Program-made: the position numbers and the translations under genes
Notes under the pieces: generated by a model
Seen by the model: the letters and a program-made list of their open reading frames with translations, nothing else
Told to the model about the DNA's origin: nothing
The model's database searches: none
Origin: Syntrophomonas zehnderi OL-4
GTDB taxonomy: Bacteria; Bacillota; Syntrophomonadia; Syntrophomonadales; Syntrophomonadaceae
Direction: 5' to 3'
Length of the DNA stretch: 34,669 nucleotides
NCBI RefSeq assembly: GCF_000983115.1
Contig: NZ_CGIH01000026.1
Span: 185,792-220,460 of the forward strand
In this document: positions 24,620-33,240 of the stretch, one piece after another
Layout: each line of letters starts with the position of its first letter
Position numbering within the stretch: position 1 is the stretch's first letter

Positions 24620-25987
24620 ATGCCTTTTAGTATCAGCAAGGATGAGATATTGGAAACTGTTTCCATGCTGCAGACTGAAAATCTGGATATTAGAACTATT
24701 ACTATGGGGATTAATATTTTAGATTGCCGCGGCGGCAGCGGTCAGGAAACAGGCGTAAAAATATATGACAAAATATTGCGTTATGCATCTGAGCTTGTAA
24801 AGACCGGGGATGATATTGAAAAAGAATATGGCATACCTATAATTAACAAACGCATATCTATTAGTCCGGTCGCGATGGTAGCCGATGGACTATCCAGTCC
24901 GGACATGGTTAAGATCGGCTCCTATCTGGACAAAGCCGCCAACGAGGTCGGGGTGAATTTTATCGGCGGTTTTTCCGCCCTGGTTCATAAAGGCTTTACC
25001 AAAGGAGATAGGGCATTGATAGAAGCCATACCGGAGACGCTGGCTGCAACCGAGCGGGTATGTTCATCGGTTAATGTAGCCACTACCAAGGCCGGGATCA
25101 ATATGGATGCGGTGTACCATATGGGCAGCGTTATCAAAGAAACCGCCCGGCTGACTGCGCAGCAGGATGGCGTGGGCTGTGCCAAACTAGTGGTTTTCTG
25201 CAATGCTGCCGAGGATAATCCCTTCATGGCAGGCGCCTTCCATGGGGCAGGTGAGCCTGAGTGTACAATCAATATAGGGGTCAGCGGCCCCGGGGTCGTA
25301 TTAAACGCTGTAAAAAAATATCCGAAAGCCGATTTCGGTCAACTTGCCAATATTATTAAAAACACCGCTTTCAAAATTACCCGTACCGGTGAGTTGGTTG
25401 GCCGGGTAGCTTCCAAACGTCTAGGTGTATCATTTGGTATCGTGGATCTGTCCCTGGCGCCTACTCCCGCCATCGGGGACAGTGTGGCCGACATTTTGGA
25501 ATCCATGGGTCTGGAAACGGTAGGAGGGCATGGAAGCACGGCAGCCCTGGCCATGTTAAATGACGCGGTAAAAAAGGGCGGGGCGATGGCCTCCTCCTAC
25601 GTGGGTGGTTTATCGGGAGCATTTATTCCGGTCAGCGAGGATCAGGGAATGATAAATGCGGTTGAAGCCGGTGCTCTGTCCCTCGACAAACTGGAAGCCA
25701 TGACGTGTGTTTGTTCAGTCGGTCTGGATATGATTGCTATTCCAGGTGATACTCCGGCTGAGATCATCTCGGCCATTATTGCCGATGAGGCGGCAATAGG
25801 TATGATTAACCGCAAGACAACCGCAGTAAGAATTATACCTGCTCCCGGTAAAAAAGTAGGGGATTGGGTGGAGTTTGGCGGTTTACTGGGCCGGGCCCCA
25901 ATAATGCAGGTAAACCAAAGTTCTCCGGCCCAGTTTATACAACGCAGAGGCCGTATCCCGGCGCCCATTCATTCTTTAAATAATTAG
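24620..25987 (+). CDS. UPF0210/DUF711 (PFL-like) family protein
   Basis: 455-aa conserved protein of the UPF0210 (DUF711) family, which is distantly related in fold to glycyl-radical-type PFL barrels but lacks a known reaction. Typical blocks are [17 protein letters not shown] near the start, a [14 protein letters not shown] segment, [10 protein letters not shown], and near the end a RAPIMQVN segment. The ATG at 24620 is preceded by GGGGAG at 8 bases; the GTG at 24611 overlaps that site. It pairs with the ACT-domain gene upstream, suggesting a ligand-sensing two-protein unit (inference). Confidence 0.9.
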   Translation: MPFSISKDEILETVSMLQTENLDIRTITMGINILDCRGGSGQETGVKIYDKILRYASELVKTGDDIEKEYGIPIINKRISISPVAMVADGLSSPDMVKIGSYLDKAANEVGVNFIGGFSALVHKGFTKGDRALIEAIPETLAATERVCSSVNVATTKAGINMDAVYHMGSVIKETARLTAQQDGVGCAKLVVFCNAAEDNPFMAGAFHGAGEPECTINIGVSGPGVVLNAVKKYPKADFGQLANIIKNTAFKITRTGELVGRVASKRLGVSFGIVDLSLAPTPAIGDSVADILESMGLETVGGHGSTAALAMLNDAVKKGGAMASSYVGGLSGAFIPVSEDQGMINAVEAGALSLDKLEAMTCVCSVGLDMIAIPGDTPAEIISAIIADEAAIGMINRKTTAVRIIPAPGKKVGDWVEFGGLLGRAPIMQVNQSSPAQFIQRRGRIPAPIHSLNN

Positions 25988-26043
25988 GTATTGATTTGGC
26001 AAACCCTGAGGATAATAGATTTTAGAAGCGGTGGGTGATTTTA

Positions 26044-26352
26044 TTGGATCGCAAACCCGACGATCATACGTACCTGGAAATGCTGGGCAATAAAATCGAT
26101 GAGTTGTCTCTTGATATGGAGAAACTTGGAATTGCCGAATATGTTATGATGATTAAGAACCCGCGCCGACTTTTCTGGGTGAATTTTTGGCAAGGTGTGG
26201 CGCGGGGGTTCGGTATGGCTATTGGTTTTACCGTTCTGGCTGCCCTGGTAATATATATATTACAAAGACTGGTAGTATTAAATACCCCTTTAATTGGCAG
26301 TTTTATAGCTGAGATCGTCAATATCGTGCAAAACCAGCTGTATGTAAAATAA
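26044..26352 (+). CDS. Small single-helix membrane protein (DUF5665-like)
   Basis: About 102 aa. The N-terminal half is charged and helical (HTYLEMLGNKIDELSLDMEK), followed by an NPRRLFWVNFWQGVARGFGMAIG segment split across a membrane boundary and one hydrophobic helix (about 60-83). I assign it to DUF5665 from memory of the NP.RL...NF..G.ARG.G pattern; the function is unknown. The start is probably TTG 26044 behind GGTGGGTGAT; GTG 26035 sits inside that site. Upstream gene: the UPF0210 gene; downstream: the zinc-finger protein. Confidence 0.7.
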   Translation: MDRKPDDHTYLEMLGNKIDELSLDMEKLGIAEYVMMIKNPRRLFWVNFWQGVARGFGMAIGFTVLAALVIYILQRLVVLNTPLIGSFIAEIVNIVQNQLYVK

Positions 26353-26393
26353 CCTTATCCGCTTTAATAATCTATGAAAGACAGGTGTTTGTA

Positions 26394-26738
26394 ATGGACG
26401 AGCGGCAGCAGATATTGGCCAGAAAAATGCAACTTGAACAACTTATCCAAAATAAGCAGGAAATAATAATGATTCCGTTAAGCGAATGGACAGATGAGTT
26501 GTCATCCTATGACCAACATTCGGCAGATAATGCCACTGATTTATATGAAAGAGAAAAGAATATCGGTATATTGGAATTACTGGAACTGGAACTGGAAAAG
26601 GTCAATGATGCCTTAAACCGATATGATCTCGGCCAAAGAGCCATTTGTTCAATCTGCGGCCAACCCATAGAACCGCAGCGGCTTAAAAGGCTCGTCAGCA
26701 CAACGGTCTGTTCGCAATGTGCCCACTACTACGACTAG
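26394..26738 (+). CDS. TraR/DksA-type zinc-finger protein (YteA-like)
   Basis: 114-aa protein with an N-terminal coiled-coil hairpin (about 1-75) and a C-terminal C4 zinc finger (C85, C88, C106, C109). The DNATDLYEREKNIGI segment is typical of YteA-family sporulation proteins and DksA-like factors. DksA relatives enter the RNA polymerase secondary channel; the YteA role is unknown. The ATG at 26394 is preceded by ACAGGTG; the frame opens at GTG 26385. Confidence 0.82.
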   Translation: MDERQQILARKMQLEQLIQNKQEIIMIPLSEWTDELSSYDQHSADNATDLYEREKNIGILELLELELEKVNDALNRYDLGQRAICSICGQPIEPQRLKRLVSTTVCSQCAHYYD

Positions 26739-26894
26739 ATCAATAATGAAGTACCGGCTGAACCAGGTTTGATGTCGGACCGCGGGGAGAGTTTCCAGGT
26801 AGCCGGTTATGAATTGTATGAAGAATAACGTTGTCATAGTCAGCGCAACAGTTTTAGCTTGTCTTTAATAATGATGCCAAAGGAGGTTGGCGCT

Positions 26895-28088
26895 GTGAGA
26901 ATAGGTATTTTCACGGACAGTTACAAGCCCTATACCAGCGGCGTGGTCACTTCCATCTCAACCTTCAAAGAAGAAATGACTCGCCTGGGACATGAAGTAT
27001 ATATTTTTGCTCCCAGCTACCCTAACTATAATGATACCGAGGATAATGTTTTTCGTTTTTTTTCAGTGCCTTCACCGACAAACCCCGATTACACCTTGGC
27101 AGTTCCGGTTTATCCAGGTCTAAATATGATAGTAAAAAAACTTAGAATGGATATTATTCATGTCCAATCGCCCTTTACCATGGGGCGGGTAGGGTTGCAT
27201 TACGCCCGCAAGTACAACATCCCCTTGGTAATAACCTATCATTCCCGTTACGACCAATATGTTCATTATGTCCCGTTAGCTCAGGATCTGGCTAAAGAAG
27301 TTACCATAAAATACAGCAGTTCATTTTGCAACCACTGTGACCATGTTGTCGTACCTTCTCAGGATATTTTGGAGATCATAAGAGAATTCGAGGTTAATAA
27401 ACCTATTACGGTAATACCTACCGGGATACCGCTCTATAAATTTGAAGGCGCTAATTCGAGTTGGTTACGAGAAAACTATGATATTCCCGAACAAAATAAA
27501 ATCCTGCTTTTCGTAGGAAGATTAACCAAAGAAAAAAATCTGCCCTTTTTAATTAAGGCATTTCAAAAAATCAAAATGCAAATACCCGACACAACCCTGG
27601 TATTGACTGCGCAGGGGCCAATGGAAGCTGAATTAAAAAGCCTGTGCAAAAACCTGGGGCTAACCGGAAGTGATGTCATATTTACCGGTGCCTTGCCATT
27701 TGAAACCCTGGTAGACGTATATCACTCGGCAGATCTTTTCGTATTCGCCTCACTTACAGAAACCCAAGGTTTGGTCGTCACTGAGGCAATGGCCGCCGGT
27801 TTGCCGGTAGTCGCCGTACGGGCATCGGGAGTGCAGGACATGGTCGATGACGGGTTGGATGGAATCCTTACCAATGAAGATATGGATGAGTTTGTGGCCG
27901 CCGTCTGCAAGGTTTTAGTCGATAAAGATCTCTATGATGAATTAAAGGGTAACGCCTACCGCAAAGCGGAAATGATGTCTTCACGCAGTATGGCTCTTAA
28001 AATGGAAAAATTATACACAAAATTACTTGAACAACGCATCTACCGCTCTAACCGTTTTCTTGATATCGGCTCCTGGTTTGGCAATTAA
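26895..28088 (+). CDS. GT4-family glycosyltransferase (diacylglycerol glucosyltransferase-like)
   Basis: 398-aa GT-B-fold glycosyltransferase. The N-terminal lobe begins MRIGIFTDSYKPYTSGVV, the usual start for lipid glucosyltransferases of the 1,2-diacylglycerol 3-glucosyltransferase/alMGS type. The C-terminal lobe has LLFVGRLTKEKN and the EX7E sugar-nucleotide motif (ETQGLVVTE). The start is GTG 26895, clearly set by AAAGGAGG 8 bases upstream; an upstream in-frame ATG at 26859 has no site. Likely role: glycolipid synthesis, or a related cell-surface glycan step. It precedes the lipid II amidation genes, an envelope context. Confidence 0.88.
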   Translation: MRIGIFTDSYKPYTSGVVTSISTFKEEMTRLGHEVYIFAPSYPNYNDTEDNVFRFFSVPSPTNPDYTLAVPVYPGLNMIVKKLRMDIIHVQSPFTMGRVGLHYARKYNIPLVITYHSRYDQYVHYVPLAQDLAKEVTIKYSSSFCNHCDHVVVPSQDILEIIREFEVNKPITVIPTGIPLYKFEGANSSWLRENYDIPEQNKILLFVGRLTKEKNLPFLIKAFQKIKMQIPDTTLVLTAQGPMEAELKSLCKNLGLTGSDVIFTGALPFETLVDVYHSADLFVFASLTETQGLVVTEAMAAGLPVVAVRASGVQDMVDDGLDGILTNEDMDEFVAAVCKVLVDKDLYDELKGNAYRKAEMMSSRSMALKMEKLYTKLLEQRIYRSNRFLDIGSWFGN

Positions 28089-28114
28089 GGCCATAGATGC
28101 CAATATGCAAATAA

Positions 28115-28139
28115 GGACAGGGGATTTTTTTCACCGTCC
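28115..28139. repeat. Possible degenerate REP-like element
   Basis: GGACAGGGGATTTTTT followed by CACCGTCC, with GGAC at one end pairing with GTCC at the other. The wording recalls the GGGGACGG element after the 5S gene, but the match is short and inexact. It lies in the 72-base gap before murT. Confidence 0.2.
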
Positions 28140-28160
28140 ATCTAAGAGGTATTTATACAT

Positions 28161-29552
28161 ATGAAAATTCGATTGTACTTAGCTATTCTGGCCGGTAAAA
28201 TGGCTATTTTCTTCAGCCGTCTGGCCGGTAACCAAGGAACTAATTTTCCTGGCCGCCTGGCCCGCAGAATTTATCCCCCTATCCTCACCGAACTGGCCGG
28301 AAATATCCTTCGTGAGACCGTTATAATTACTGGTACGAATGGTAAAACCACCACCAGCAATATGATGGCCGAGATAATAAAAGAAAATAATTTTAGCTAT
28401 GTTCACAATAGGGCTGGTGCCAATATGATAACCGGTATTACCACCGCTTTCATTCAAGCTACCAACCTGAGCGGAAAAAGAGAATTTGATTATGGATTAT
28501 TGGAAGTTGATGAGGCCAATGTGCCCCTCCTGTTACAGGAAATACCGGTTAAAGCCTTGCTCATTACGAATTTTTTCCGGGATCAATTGGATCGGTTTGG
28601 CGAATTAGATAATACCATCAATATTATTAAGGAAGCGGTACAAGATACGGATATTGAATTAATCCTTAATGCTGATGATCCCCTGGTTTCTCATTTTCAA
28701 AACCAGACCGGCCTAAACTGTTGGTATTTTGGCTTTGATGATACCGTTTACGATGATATTGCCAGTGCCGAAAGCCGGGAGGGACGCCACTGCGTTTTTT
28801 GCGGTCATGAACTCGTCTATGAGCGCTTCCATTATGCCCAGTTAGGCAAATATTCCTGTCCCCAATGTCAAAATCAAAATCCGGCACGCGACTTCAGCGC
28901 CCATGGTTTAAATCTGTCGCCCGCCATTTCTTTTCAGGTCAATAACCTGCCGATACAAAGTCCCTACCAGGGTTTTTATAACGCCTATAATATATTGGCC
29001 GCTGTATCTCTGGCCAAGCGCATGGGATTTCCTGATGAAACCATTCAGACCGCTATCAGTAGTTACCACCCCCAGGCAGGCAGAATGGAGAAATTTATAA
29101 TTAACGGCAAGACGGTGCTGCTGATACTGGTGAAAAATCCTACCGGCCTGAACCAATCCCTGGTTGCACTTACCCAGGAAACCGCTAATAAAAATGTTTT
29201 CATGGCTTTAAATGACAATGCAGCCGATGGACGCGATATATCCTGGATCTGGGACGCGGATCTGGAAATACTGGCTAACAGGCAGGAGGATATAAATTAT
29301 TTGATTTGTTCCGGACTGCGCAGTGGTGATATAGCTGTACGCGCCAAATATGCCGGTTTTGATCCCGCGAGAATAGTGATTAAAACTCGTCTGCAGGAAG
29401 GCATTGCAAGGGCTGTCGAAGGATCCAACGATACCGCGTATATTCTAAGCACCTACACGGCTCTTTTTACCTGTCGTCAAATCCTGCTCAAAATGCAAAC
29501 GAAAGCTAAGCGGCAATCGAACCAGTCCCAGTACCAGAGACAAAGCGGTTAG
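28161..29552 (+). CDS. murT: Lipid II isoglutaminyl synthase, MurT subunit
   Basis: Mur-ligase-like subunit that activates D-Glu of lipid II for amidation, 463 aa. The ATP-binding motif GTNGKTTT is at residues 58-65. The Mur-ligase centre has NFFRDQLDR at about 137-145. A Cys4 zinc ribbon (C211, C214, C233, C236) interrupts the middle domain, as in known MurT proteins. The C-terminal DUF1727 domain includes NDNAADGRDISWIWD with the Asp that completes the GatD triad in studied pairs. It starts 33 bases before gatD and shares its transcript. D-Glu to D-iso-Gln amidation supports peptidoglycan cross-linking. Confidence 0.95.
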   Translation: MKIRLYLAILAGKMAIFFSRLAGNQGTNFPGRLARRIYPPILTELAGNILRETVIITGTNGKTTTSNMMAEIIKENNFSYVHNRAGANMITGITTAFIQATNLSGKREFDYGLLEVDEANVPLLLQEIPVKALLITNFFRDQLDRFGELDNTINIIKEAVQDTDIELILNADDPLVSHFQNQTGLNCWYFGFDDTVYDDIASAESREGRHCVFCGHELVYERFHYAQLGKYSCPQCQNQNPARDFSAHGLNLSPAISFQVNNLPIQSPYQGFYNAYNILAAVSLAKRMGFPDETIQTAISSYHPQAGRMEKFIINGKTVLLILVKNPTGLNQSLVALTQETANKNVFMALNDNAADGRDISWIWDADLEILANRQEDINYLICSGLRSGDIAVRAKYAGFDPARIVIKTRLQEGIARAVEGSNDTAYILSTYTALFTCRQILLKMQTKAKRQSNQSQYQRQSG

Positions 29553-29585
29553 AAGTCCGTCCACATTTAACGAAAGGAAAGAAAT

Positions 29586-30323
29586 ATGGAAAGCCTGGTT
29601 ATCGCATATATGTATCCAAATTTGATGAACCTCTATGGAGATAGAGGCAATATGGTCTGCCTGGAAAAAAGGATTGGCTGGTATGGGCATCAATGTGAAG
29701 TGCGCACCGTTAACCATAATGACAGGCTCGATTTCCAGAGGATAGATATGCTTTTCATGGGAGGCGGATCAGACCGGGAACAGGGTTTGGTATATAATGA
29801 TCTGTTGGTTAAAGCCGATAAGCTGATGCAGGAGATAGAAGATGGCCTGCCCGCCCTGTTTGTTTGTGGGGCGTATCAATTGCTGGGCACCAGTTATCAA
29901 TCCCATGAAGGAACGGTCCTGAACGGCTTAGGCTTTTTTGATTTACACACCCTTGGTCAGAAGGAACGTCTGATCGGCAATATTCTCCTGGAGAGTGAAT
30001 TAGAAGGCGAGCTGAAAACGGTAGTCGGCTTTGAAAACCATGGCGGCCGAACCTACTTTGATGATGAGCAGCTTAAACCTTTCGGCACAGTCGTTAAAGG
30101 GTATGGCAACAATGGAGAAGACGGCCGCGAAGGTATCCGCTATAAAAATCTAATCGGCACTTATCTGCATGGTCCGCTGCTGCCCAAAAATCCCCATGTC
30201 GCTGATTTTCTCATCAAGGCCATGGCCCAACGCAGAGGAATCACCCTTTCTGAACCCCTCGATGATACGATTGAAAATTTTGCCCACCAACAGGTGAAAA
30301 ATCGCATATTAGCGGGAAAATAA
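29586..30323 (+). CDS. gatD: Lipid II isoglutaminyl synthase, GatD subunit
   Basis: Glutamine amidotransferase subunit (class I, CobB/CobQ-like) that releases ammonia for MurT, 245 aa. Nucleophile C94 lies in LFVCGAYQLLG, R128 is at the position reported important in Staphylococcus aureus GatD, and the catalytic His is H195 in GTYLHGPLL. The MGGGSDREQ loop is present. It begins behind AAAGGAAAG, 33 bases after murT. The 79-bp repeat array starts about 35 bases after its stop. Confidence 0.95.
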   Translation: MESLVIAYMYPNLMNLYGDRGNMVCLEKRIGWYGHQCEVRTVNHNDRLDFQRIDMLFMGGGSDREQGLVYNDLLVKADKLMQEIEDGLPALFVCGAYQLLGTSYQSHEGTVLNGLGFFDLHTLGQKERLIGNILLESELEGELKTVVGFENHGGRTYFDDEQLKPFGTVVKGYGNNGEDGREGIRYKNLIGTYLHGPLLPKNPHVADFLIKAMAQRRGITLSEPLDDTIENFAHQQVKNRILAGK

Positions 30324-30359
30324 ACGCAGATCACGCGGATTTTCGCGACAGCCTTAATT

Positions 30360-30891
30360 ACTTCCCGTAGAGGAAGCTTCAGCACTTCTCGTTAGCGAAA
30401 GCTTTAGCACTTCCCGTAGCGGAAGCTTCAGCTTCCGCAGTCCAAGCCTAAATTACCACACTACTTCCCGTTAGCGAAAGCTTTAGCACTTCCCGTAGCG
30501 GAAGCTTCAGCTTCCGCAGCCCAAGCCCAAATTACCACACTACTTCCCGTTAGCGGCAACTTCAGCACTTCCCGTAGCGGAAGCTTCAGCTTCCGCAGTC
30601 CAAGCCTAAATTACCACACTACTTCCCGTTAGCGAAAGCTTTAGCACTTCCCGTAGCGGAAGCTTCAGCTTCCGCAGCCCAAGCCCAAATTACCACACTA
30701 CTTCTCGTTAGCGGAAGCTTCAGCACTTCCCGTAGCGGAAGCTTCAGCTTCCGCATCCCAAACCTAAATTACCACACTACTTCCCGTTAGCGGCAACTTC
30801 AGCACCTTCCGTAGCGGAAGCTTCAGCTTCCGCATCCCAAGCCTAAATTACCACACTACTTCCCGTAGCGGAAGCTTCAGCTTCCGCCGGG
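30360..30891. repeat. Tandem array of 79-bp units with hairpins
   Basis: Six complete 79-bp units start at 30384, 30463, 30542, 30621, 30700 and 30779, all exactly 79 bases. A half unit lies on each side (30360-30383; 30858-30891). Every full unit has a CTTCYCGTTAGCG block, a second CCGTAGCGGAAGC block, and AAATTACCACACTA at its end. Each contains a perfect hairpin, GCGGAAGC-TTCA-GCTTCCGC (first at 30419-30438, then every 79 bases; the last at 30868-30887 is extended by CCCG/CGGG). Units 1-2 and 3-4 match as dimers, suggesting duplication of a 158-bp pair. No reading frame runs through it. Confidence 0.95.
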
Positions 30892-31095
30892 AACCTGGGA
30901 AACATAGCTTTCCCCTCCCAATCACGCTATAATTTTCCAGGTTGTGTCCTGCGGGTACGCGGGGTGGCTTGATAAGGTATAAAAAGAATCCGCTCAGGCA
31001 AAGCTATAAGTAATATCTGCCATACCTGCGGGAACCTCCCGGCATGACTTGCCGGGTATATTACTAACCCGTTTGTAAATAATTCCCGTTAAAAA
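30892..31095. other. Gap between the repeat array and the prenyl synthase gene
   Basis: No gene seen. It has a perfect 7-bp hairpin CCCGGCA/TGCCGGG (31038-31044 with 31050-31056). TATAAT at 30926 lacks a good -35. The start of the following gene is not clearly marked by a ribosome site. Confidence 0.4.
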
Positions 31096-32130
31096 GTGGG
31101 GTGTATTGCTATTTGCCTGGATAATAAGACCCTGACCCGGTATCCTTTCCCAGCTGAGCTGGTAAATCAGCGTATGCGGGAAGTTCTTACCTGTAACCAT
31201 AATTTTATAGAGGAGATAATTAATGACCTATTGGAGAGTCAAGGCAAGATGCTGCGTCCGCGGCTGGTTTTCCTGGCTGCCTCCCTGTATCCACATGATC
31301 CCGTAATGGTCACTGATGTTGCTGTTGCTATCGAATTGGTTCATCTGGCGTCTCTGATACACGATGACGTAATTGATCAGGCCCAGCTCAGAAGGGGACG
31401 GGAGAGTTTAAACAGCCGCTGGGGCAATCAGGCCAGCGTGTTAACCGGCGACTACCTCTTTGCTTCAGCTTTCAATTTAGTCAACCGCCACAATCAGAAA
31501 GAAATACTGGATGGGCTGACCAGCACGATCAAAACCATGTGTGCCGGGGAGATTAAACAGATGTCACTGGCCTATAATCTGGATATAAGTGAAGATGAAT
31601 ATATAGAAAAGACCCATGGCAAAACCGCTTGCCTGTTTGCTTTATGCTGCAAGGTCGGAGGCCTGGCTAGTTCCATGCCTGCTTCAGGCATAAAGGCCTT
31701 GGAACAGTTCGGACTTTGCCTGGGCTACGCCTATCAAATTATTGATGACCTGTTGGATTTCCTGTCCGAAAGCAGTCTCTTAGGCAAGCCCTGCGGCAGC
31801 GATCTTTTGGAGGGCAATATCACCCTGCCGGTGATATATGCCTTAAAAGATCCCCATTACGGTTATCAGCTCAAAAACCACCTGCAAACCAAACCCCTTG
31901 ACTCACAGGGGATAATGGAAATTGTGCAGATACTAAAAAAAAGCGGCGGCATTGAATACTCTTTAAATCTATCCCGCAGGTTTTTAGCACGAGGAATTGC
32001 CGGCCTAAATGAATTGCCGGCCACTCCTGCCCGTAAGGAAATAATAGATATGGCCGCTTACCTGCTGGACGATTATTATAAAAGTCTGAGTTCATATAAC
32101 ACTATGGAAGCAAAAGGGGCAAGCAGTTAA
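31096..32130 (+). CDS. Long-chain-type polyprenyl diphosphate synthase
   Basis: Trans-isoprenyl diphosphate synthase, up to 344 aa. The first Asp-rich motif is DDVID (residues 90-94), the second DDLLD (217-221), and GKMLRPR (50-56) binds substrate. The residue five before the first motif is Ala (A85) and the next Ser, small residues that usually allow long chains, unlike the bulky residue in farnesyl synthases; C30-C40 is the likely product range (inference). Its stop overlaps the next gene's ATG (TAATG). The GTG at 31096 is uncertain: no good ribosome site precedes it, and the true start may be a little downstream. It could alternatively supply a quinone side chain. Confidence 0.85.
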   Translation: MGCIAICLDNKTLTRYPFPAELVNQRMREVLTCNHNFIEEIINDLLESQGKMLRPRLVFLAASLYPHDPVMVTDVAVAIELVHLASLIHDDVIDQAQLRRGRESLNSRWGNQASVLTGDYLFASAFNLVNRHNQKEILDGLTSTIKTMCAGEIKQMSLAYNLDISEDEYIEKTHGKTACLFALCCKVGGLASSMPASGIKALEQFGLCLGYAYQIIDDLLDFLSESSLLGKPCGSDLLEGNITLPVIYALKDPHYGYQLKNHLQTKPLDSQGIMEIVQILKKSGGIEYSLNLSRRFLARGIAGLNELPATPARKEIIDMAAYLLDDYYKSLSSYNTMEAKGASS

Positions 32131-33221
32131 TGAACGTCAGTATGACTCAAACCGAGACCGTATATGCGAGATCCAGTACCCATCGGCAAGCAAGGATCAT
32201 GTATCATTACATATTTAAAACCCTGCCGTTGGTAAAAAAAGAATTAAATAGATGGCGTCAGCAAGCCCGCCTTTGTGTTGATCCGGTTCTTAAAACCCAG
32301 GCCTTAAACAGTATTAACAACAAGGATTTTCACTGCTACGGCGGGGCCGTATTCGCAGTAAATGCAGGCCAAAAGGAAAAAGAACTTATCCGATTAATCG
32401 TAGCCTATCAGACTATTTGCGATTATTTGGATAATCTTTGCGACCGCAATGATTGTCTGGACGGGCAGGCCTTTTTAAAATTGCATGTCTCGCTGCTGGA
32501 TGCCCTGCAACCTGATCGGGGAAAAAGCGATTATTATCAATATTATCCTAATCAGGACGATGGAGGTTATCTGGACAAGCTGGTGGATTGTTGCCGCAAC
32601 TATCTAAAAGACCTGCCAACATTTCAAATGGTTCAGGATGACATGGTCAGCCTGGCCCAATGGTATATTAACCTGCAGGTAAAAAAGCACCTTGATCCTG
32701 AGCAGCGTGAAAGTATCCTTATTAAGTGGGCGGAAGGCAATTTGCCCAAATACCCCGGTATCCGCTGGCAGGAGTTTGCCGCCGCCAGCGGCTCCACTTT
32801 AGCCATATTCGCCCTGATGGCGTTAGCCGGTCGAAGCAGGGTAGATCCAGAAGAAATTCAGCATATTCTTAAGGCCTATTTTCCCTGGATCTGCGGTTTA
32901 CATATTTTGCTGGATTATTTTATCGATCAACAGGAAGATCGGGAAGGCGGTGACTTAAATTTTACATTTTATTATGCGGACGACACAGATATGTTGTACC
33001 GGCTAGGGTATTTTGTCCGCCAGGCCCATCAACAGACCGTCTGTTTAGATGATCCGGTTTTTGCCAAAACCGTTGTGGAAGGCCTTTTAGCCTTATACTT
33101 ATCCGACCCTAAAATCAAAATCCAGGAATATCAGCAAAAGGCCCGCACTTTATTGAGCCAGTCAGGCCAGAGCACGTATTTAATCTATTACCTTTGTTCC
33201 GTTGTCAGGAGATTTTTCTAA
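32130..33221 (+). CDS. YtpB-like large-terpene synthase (DUF2600)
   Basis: 363-aa protein of the DUF2600 family, whose Bacillus member YtpB (tetraprenyl-beta-curcumene synthase) turns C35 heptaprenyl diphosphate into a monocyclic sesquarterpene. The metal-binding motif DYLDNLCDR is at residues 98-106. A second Asp/Glu-rich segment, LDYFIDQQEDREGGDLNF, is at about 261-278. It overlaps the upstream prenyl diphosphate synthase by one base, implying coupled synthesis of substrate and enzyme. The exact product is unknown. No squalene-hopene-type cyclase is in the window. Confidence 0.85.
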   Translation: MNVSMTQTETVYARSSTHRQARIMYHYIFKTLPLVKKELNRWRQQARLCVDPVLKTQALNSINNKDFHCYGGAVFAVNAGQKEKELIRLIVAYQTICDYLDNLCDRNDCLDGQAFLKLHVSLLDALQPDRGKSDYYQYYPNQDDGGYLDKLVDCCRNYLKDLPTFQMVQDDMVSLAQWYINLQVKKHLDPEQRESILIKWAEGNLPKYPGIRWQEFAAASGSTLAIFALMALAGRSRVDPEEIQHILKAYFPWICGLHILLDYFIDQQEDREGGDLNFTFYYADDTDMLYRLGYFVRQAHQQTVCLDDPVFAKTVVEGLLALYLSDPKIKIQEYQQKARTLLSQSGQSTYLIYYLCSVVRRFF

Positions 33222-33240
33222 GGCGCTGTCCTCATTAAGG

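Noticed and set aside
30384-30891. The 79-bp array as a CRISPR array.
   Set aside because: The whole 79-bp unit is repeated with no unique spacers, and no cas gene is nearby.
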